Shown piece after piece: positions 23,679 to 26,754 of a stretch of 26,754 bases of DNA. The notes beneath the pieces are model-generated. The model had not been told where the DNA came from. It did no database searches and saw only the letters and a program-made list of their open reading frames with translations. Source of the DNA: JBOFOR01 sp051654865 (GTDB taxonomy: Bacteria; Bacillota; Clostridia; Peptostreptococcales; Peptostreptococcaceae); contig JBOFYV010000136.1 of NCBI GenBank assembly GCA_051654865.1, positions 1 to 26,754 of the forward strand, read 5' to 3'. Position 1 is the stretch's first letter, and every line of letters starts with the position of its first letter. Both the position numbers and the translations under genes were made by a program.

Positions 23679-24296
23679 ATGAAAAAGAACAAAACGATAG
23701 CTTATATGTTAGCGGCAACATTATTAGTAGGGGGGACTTTCTTAGGAACAAAGGCACTATTTGAAGATAAGGTAGATGTAGCTGGAGAATTAGCAATATC
23801 TACGGGAGTTGTAGACATATAAATAGTTAATGATACTAATTGGATATTAGACCGTAATGGCAATGAATTTGCATATGGAACAAGTGTTAATGGTGAAACT
23901 GGATATGAAACGGATGGAGATGTTGATTCAAGTTTTTCAAATAATTTTGCAAATAATATAAAACCAGGAGATAAATTAACTAAAAAGATAACTATTAAAA
24001 ATGTAGGTACATTGATAGCTAATGTAGACTTAACAAAAAATAATCAAATAGACCTAGGTATTTTAAACGGATTTTTAAGATTAGAAGAAACATTAGAAGA
24101 AGGTAAAGACACAGATAAAATCACTATGAATCCAGGAGAAGTAAAAACAGTTATATTAACAATATCAGCTGATGGTAAAGGATTACACAATGCAGAAGAT
24201 TCTTATAATAAAGATAGCATAGAAGAAGCAACTATAAATTTAACAGGTGCATGGAACCTTAATGCAACTCAAAAAACAAGTGCAGATGAAGAATAA
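23679..24296 (+). pseudogene. TasA/camelysin-like surface protein, interrupted by an in-frame stop
   Basis: An intact reading frame of 206 codons except for TAA at codon 48 (23820-23822). The first 47 residues form a SipW-type signal peptide and mature start (AYMLAATLLVGGTFLGTKALF, then ELAISTGVVDI). The same frame continues for 157 residues (NDTNWILDRNG, NNIKPGDKLTKKITIKNVGT, NPGEVKTVILTISADGKG), the beta-sandwich features of TasA/camelysin proteins. The paralogue at 25081 has Glu at the equivalent place (STGDVDVEIN), so GAA to TAA by one base change is the simple explanation. AGGGGG (23665-23670) gives a good start. Internal starts such as ATG 24012 would lack the signal peptide. It could be a true nonsense mutation, strain variation or a sequencing error. 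It is not a frameshift. Confidence 0.82.
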
Positions 24297-24327
24297 TTGT
24301 ACAAAAATATAGAGATTTAAAAAATAT

Positions 24328-24354
24328 AAAAGCGCTCTTAAAAAGAGTGCTTTT
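24328..24354 (+). terminator. Weak terminator or attenuator within the surface locus
   Basis: AAAAGCGCTCTT (24328-24339) pairs with AAGAGTGCTTTT (24343-24354) with one G-T pair and a 3-nt loop, but only four T follow. Partial termination between the broken TasA-like gene and the LPQTG gene is likely. Confidence 0.65.
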
Positions 24355-24365
24355 ATTAGAAGTAG

Positions 24366-25088
24366 GTGATTATTATAAAACTAAGTAAAAAAATAATTCA
24401 AATGCTTACTATAACATCTATAATATCACTATTTCCAATAAGCTCATTTGCTAATTCAGATATAACAATAGACCAATCATTTACATATGAAGACGGACTG
24501 TGGAAGCCAGGAAGAGTAGAGTCTAAAAATTTCTATATAAATAACAACAAAAAAAATGACATAAGTATAGACAGATTATATATGAGTCTAAAATCATCAG
24601 AATATTGGAAAACAGGTGAAGCATTAGATATTAATAGTAATAAATTTAAAGAATTTACTAAATACAGTACAGTTACATTAAAACATAGTAATGATGTATT
24701 GTTTGAAGATAAATTTGAAAATCTTTTATCAGAAGAAGGAATAAAATTATTAAAAAATATAGATATAAAGTCAAATAATAAAGAATTATTAAATATGACT
24801 ATAGATATGGATTTAGATATGAATAATGATGCACAGGCACTTAATAATGTATTTACTATAGGTGTTGCATATAAAATGGATGAAACTACGAAGCCACCCG
24901 TAAAACCAGAAGACCCAACAGGGCCAACTAAACCTACAAATCCCGATACTGGAGGTGTAACAGATAAGTTGCCTCAAACAGGGGGAATTGTAAATAGTGC
25001 TAGTTTGGTAGCACTTGGAGTTGTTGCAATAGGTACAGGAGTTGTGTTGAGTAAAAAATCTGAACAAGGAGATAAACACAATGAGTAG
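24366..25088 (+). CDS. LPQTG cell-wall-anchored surface protein, start codon uncertain
   Basis: A sortase-type surface protein of about 237-240 residues that I cannot place in a named family. It has a Sec signal peptide (KLSKKIIQMLTITSIISLFPISSFA, cut after SFA), a 130-residue exported domain rich in beta-type sequence (FTYEDGLWKPGRVESKNFYI), a Pro/Thr linker (KPPVKPEDPTGPTKPTNP) and a C-terminal sorting signal: LPQTG at 202-206, a hydrophobic stretch and KK. The start is odd. GTG 24366 lies inside AGGTGAT (24364-24370), itself a perfect ribosome-binding site. The codon at the proper distance, 24375, is ATA (ATAAAACTAAGT) where ATGAAACTA would be expected. Translation may use GTG 24366, the ATA, or ATG 24402, which would damage the signal peptide. 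It overlaps the next gene by 8 bp. Confidence 0.8.
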   Translation: MIIIKLSKKIIQMLTITSIISLFPISSFANSDITIDQSFTYEDGLWKPGRVESKNFYINNNKKNDISIDRLYMSLKSSEYWKTGEALDINSNKFKEFTKYSTVTLKHSNDVLFEDKFENLLSEEGIKLLKNIDIKSNNKELLNMTIDMDLDMNNDAQALNNVFTIGVAYKMDETTKPPVKPEDPTGPTKPTNPDTGGVTDKLPQTGGIVNSASLVALGVVAIGTGVVLSKKSEQGDKHNE

Positions 25089-26415
25089 ATTAAAAGAAAG
25101 AAAAAGAAGAAATATAATAAAAGCTATTTCTTGTTGTTTAACTCTTGCTTTATCAATAGGTTTAGCCCAATGTTTAGGTACTTATGCTTTATTTACAGAT
25201 ACTGAGGATGTAGCGAGTGAGTTAGCAATAAGCACTGGTGATGTTGATGTAGAGATTAATGAAAAAAAATTAAATTATACAGATGTGCAACCAAGCTCAG
25301 AACTTAAACATAAATTTAAGATAAGTAACTATGGAACACTAAATCAGAACATAAGTCTTGATTTAGTAGCACCAACAGAAGATATATCTAATAAAATATA
25401 TAACTATATAGATTCATATAAAATTGAATTTGGTGTACTTTTAGAACAGATACAACCAGTCAATAGATTGCAAGAAGTAGGTCAAAATGTTGTTACTATA
25501 GAGAACCTAAAGGGATTAAAACAAGGATTAAAAACACATGATGGGAAATTATTCATACTAAAACCAGGCCAAACTATAACTTGTAATGTAACCATAAAGA
25601 TGAAACCAATGACACAAGAAGAACAAGCTAAATTAAGTGGTAAAGCATTAGATATGAAATTAAAGGTAGAAGCAACACAATTAAGTGAAAAGAGTATATT
25701 AGGTAAAGGTTTCTATGATATAGAAGTGCAATCAAATATGTTAACAATAGGTGAAGCTAATATCATATCGTGGGGTAATGGAATGAAATATGCAGGTAAT
25801 GGAAGTACAAATGATTTTATAGAAATTGCATTTAATAAGGTATATCCTGACGTTAAAGAGAAAAATAGAATAAAAATTATAGAAACTAAAGGTCAATTTA
25901 GAAAAGATATAGCTATAGTAGAACGTGACAATGGAAATACATTTACTATAAAGTTAAACCAAGCTACAAATCCAGGTAAATTTAGTACTGAATTTAATGG
26001 AACAGATGTGATTGTACTACAATTTAATTATGAAAATGGTAAATATATAAAGGTACATTTTGATTTTAGACAAAATCCGAATGCATTAGGAAATCAAAAA
26101 GTAGAGGCGAAATATACTATATTAGACACTGGTAAAGTAGAAAGTAACCAAGATATAATAATTCCATTTGATCAAGAGATAGTAGAGCCACCAAAGGAAG
26201 AAACCGAAGTACAAAGTGAACCAGAGATAGCAGATCCACCAAAAGAAGAAATAGAAGAACCAATTGAATCAGAGATAGTGGAACCACCAAAGGAAGAAGT
26301 AGAAGTACCAAGTGAGCCAGAGGTGACGGAACCACCAAAGCAAGAAATAATAGAAATAGCAAAACAACCAGAATTAACAGAGCCATCAACGGAAATTCAA
26401 GAAATACAAGAATAA
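25081..26415 (+). CDS. TasA-like SipW-dependent fibre protein with Pro/Glu repeat tail
   Basis: A 444-residue exported protein. The N-terminus has a long basic region (KERKRRNIIK), a hydrophobic core and GTYALFTDTEDVASELAISTGDVDVEI, the hallmark of SipW-cleaved TasA/camelysin proteins. Residues about 45-210 resemble the TasA beta-sandwich (HKFKISNYGTLNQNISLDL, LKPGQTITCNVTIKM). Residues about 215-350 form a second, unrecognised domain (ANIISWGNGMKYAGNG, GKYIKVHFDFR). Residues 366-444 are tandem 16-residue Pro/Glu repeats. There is no LPXTG, so attachment would be by assembly with the LPQTG partner or by the tail. AAGGAGA (25066-25072) lies in the preceding gene, and the 8-bp overlap implies coupled translation. 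The signal peptidase gene downstream is its likely processing enzyme. Confidence 0.82.
   Translation: MSRLKERKRRNIIKAISCCLTLALSIGLAQCLGTYALFTDTEDVASELAISTGDVDVEINEKKLNYTDVQPSSELKHKFKISNYGTLNQNISLDLVAPTEDISNKIYNYIDSYKIEFGVLLEQIQPVNRLQEVGQNVVTIENLKGLKQGLKTHDGKLFILKPGQTITCNVTIKMKPMTQEEQAKLSGKALDMKLKVEATQLSEKSILGKGFYDIEVQSNMLTIGEANIISWGNGMKYAGNGSTNDFIEIAFNKVYPDVKEKNRIKIIETKGQFRKDIAIVERDNGNTFTIKLNQATNPGKFSTEFNGTDVIVLQFNYENGKYIKVHFDFRQNPNALGNQKVEAKYTILDTGKVESNQDIIIPFDQEIVEPPKEETEVQSEPEIADPPKEEIEEPIESEIVEPPKEEVEVPSEPEVTEPPKQEIIEIAKQPELTEPSTEIQEIQE
26176..26412 (+). repeat. Tandem 48-bp repeats encoding EPPKEE-type units
   Basis: Four units (the first EIVEPPKEETEVQSEP; the second and third also 16 residues, the fourth 17) and a partial fifth. 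They diverge at many third codon positions but keep E-[IV]-x-[ED]-P-P-K. Such acidic Pro-rich tails span cell walls or stick to surfaces. The copy number could vary by slippage or recombination. Confidence 0.85.
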
Positions 26416-26424
26416 TAATCAAAG

Positions 26425-26452
26425 AGTGGTATCTACTATAGATACCACTTTT
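26425..26452 (+). terminator. Weak terminator/attenuator before the signal peptidase gene
   Basis: An 11-bp perfect stem (AGTGGTATCTA 26425-26435 with TAGATACCACT 26439-26449), 3-nt loop and a short TTTT. Read-through into the signal peptidase gene 50 bp later is likely. Confidence 0.65.
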
Positions 26453-26501
26453 AAATAAAGAATACAGGCGAAATAAATTTCTTATTTTAAGGAGGAGCAA
26501 A

Positions 26502-26754
26502 ATGGAAACTGAAAAAGAAGAAAAAAAGAAAATTAACATATCAAAAATATTAAATATAGTACTACCTGCATTATTAATAATACTAGTATTAAACCTAATA
26601 ACAACAAAATCAGATAAACTATTTGAAATAATAGGATACAGAAGTTATACAGTACTATCAGGAAGTATGGAACCAAAATTTTATCCAGGGGATATGGTAA
26701 TAACAAAACACAAAAACAAAACAGATATCAAACTAAACGACATAGTAACATATA
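26502..26754 (+). CDS. sipW: SipW-type signal peptidase I, cut by the window end
   Basis: The first 84 codons of a signal peptidase of the SipW (archaeal/ER-like) type, which cleaves TasA/camelysin precursors at the membrane. A charged N-terminus (METEKEEKKK) is followed by one membrane helix (about 16-34) and YTVLSGSMEPKFYPGDMV, where Ser55 in SGSMEP is the catalytic serine. In the ER-like group the partner is His rather than Lys, but that part lies outside the window. AAGGAGGA (about 26489-26495) precedes the ATG. Its place after two SipW-type substrates supports the assignment. The ordinary bacterial signal peptidase is the alternative but less likely, given the short N-terminus and context. 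Confidence 0.88.
   Translation, partial: METEKEEKKKINISKILNIVLPALLIILVLNLITTKSDKLFEIIGYRSYTVLSGSMEPKFYPGDMVITKHKNKTDIKLNDIVTY

Noticed and set aside
23820..23822. Recoded stop (selenocysteine or readthrough) in the TasA-like gene
   Set aside because: UAA is not a selenocysteine codon, no stimulatory structure is seen, and the paralogue has Glu here; a point mutation is simpler.
26117..26539. Minus-strand open frame of 140 codons
   Set aside because: It is the complement of the Glu/Pro repeat tail, reads as low-complexity Leu/Val, and has no ribosome-binding site.

Overview
The window reads as a chromosomal segment of a low-GC, anaerobic Gram-positive bacterium, most likely a clostridium of the Peptostreptococcaceae type (Clostridioides / Paraclostridium / Romboutsia relatives). 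The grounds are the very AT-rich intergenic DNA, strong AGGAGG/AGGGGG ribosome-binding sites, intrinsic terminators, an arginine deiminase operon, PyrR-type attenuators and a SipW/TasA-type locus. The species is an inference. I saw no rRNA, tRNA, CRISPR array, prophage or insertion sequence.

Layout. (1) 1-540: a small zinc-ribbon YjdM/PhnA protein with its own terminator. (2) 541-1976: a MerR-type activator fused to a SAM methyltransferase, with a promoter whose 19-bp spacer holds a dyad, the classical MerR arrangement. (3) 1977-7574: a complete arginine deiminase operon, arcA-arcB-arcC-arcD (YfcC/DcuC-type carrier), ending in a strong terminator. Each of the three intercistronic gaps holds a long stable hairpin without a U-tract, and the arcB-arcC gap looks like a multi-helix RNA. 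(4) 7575-9671: a lone four-helix membrane protein between two terminators, then a lone CrtI-like FAD oxidoreductase. (5) 9672-10397 (minus): a TtcA-like tRNA thiolase. (6) 10634-14216: luxS, a free-standing MetH reactivation domain and a three-module MetH lacking that domain. Together they turn S-ribosylhomocysteine into homocysteine, homocysteine into methionine, and AI-2 precursor. (7) 14428-17904: a PfkB/pseudouridine-kinase-like sugar kinase, a convergent M29 aminopeptidase, and a divergent TM1586-type nitroreductase. (8) 17962-23472: the pyrF-carA-carB pyrimidine operon behind a leader of about 370 nt with two tandem PyrR binding loop/terminator units and a third PyrR-like loop near the transcript start. 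(9) 23473-26754 (end): a SipW-dependent surface-fibre locus: a TasA/camelysin-like gene interrupted by an in-frame TAA, an LPQTG wall-anchored protein with a questionable start codon, a second TasA-like protein with a Pro/Glu repeat tail, and the start of a SipW-type signal peptidase gene cut by the window edge.

The most unusual regions are the SipW/TasA/LPXTG locus with its apparent inactivating changes, the tandem PyrR leader, and the structured arc intercistronic RNAs. Everything here is read by eye; no database search or folding program was run.
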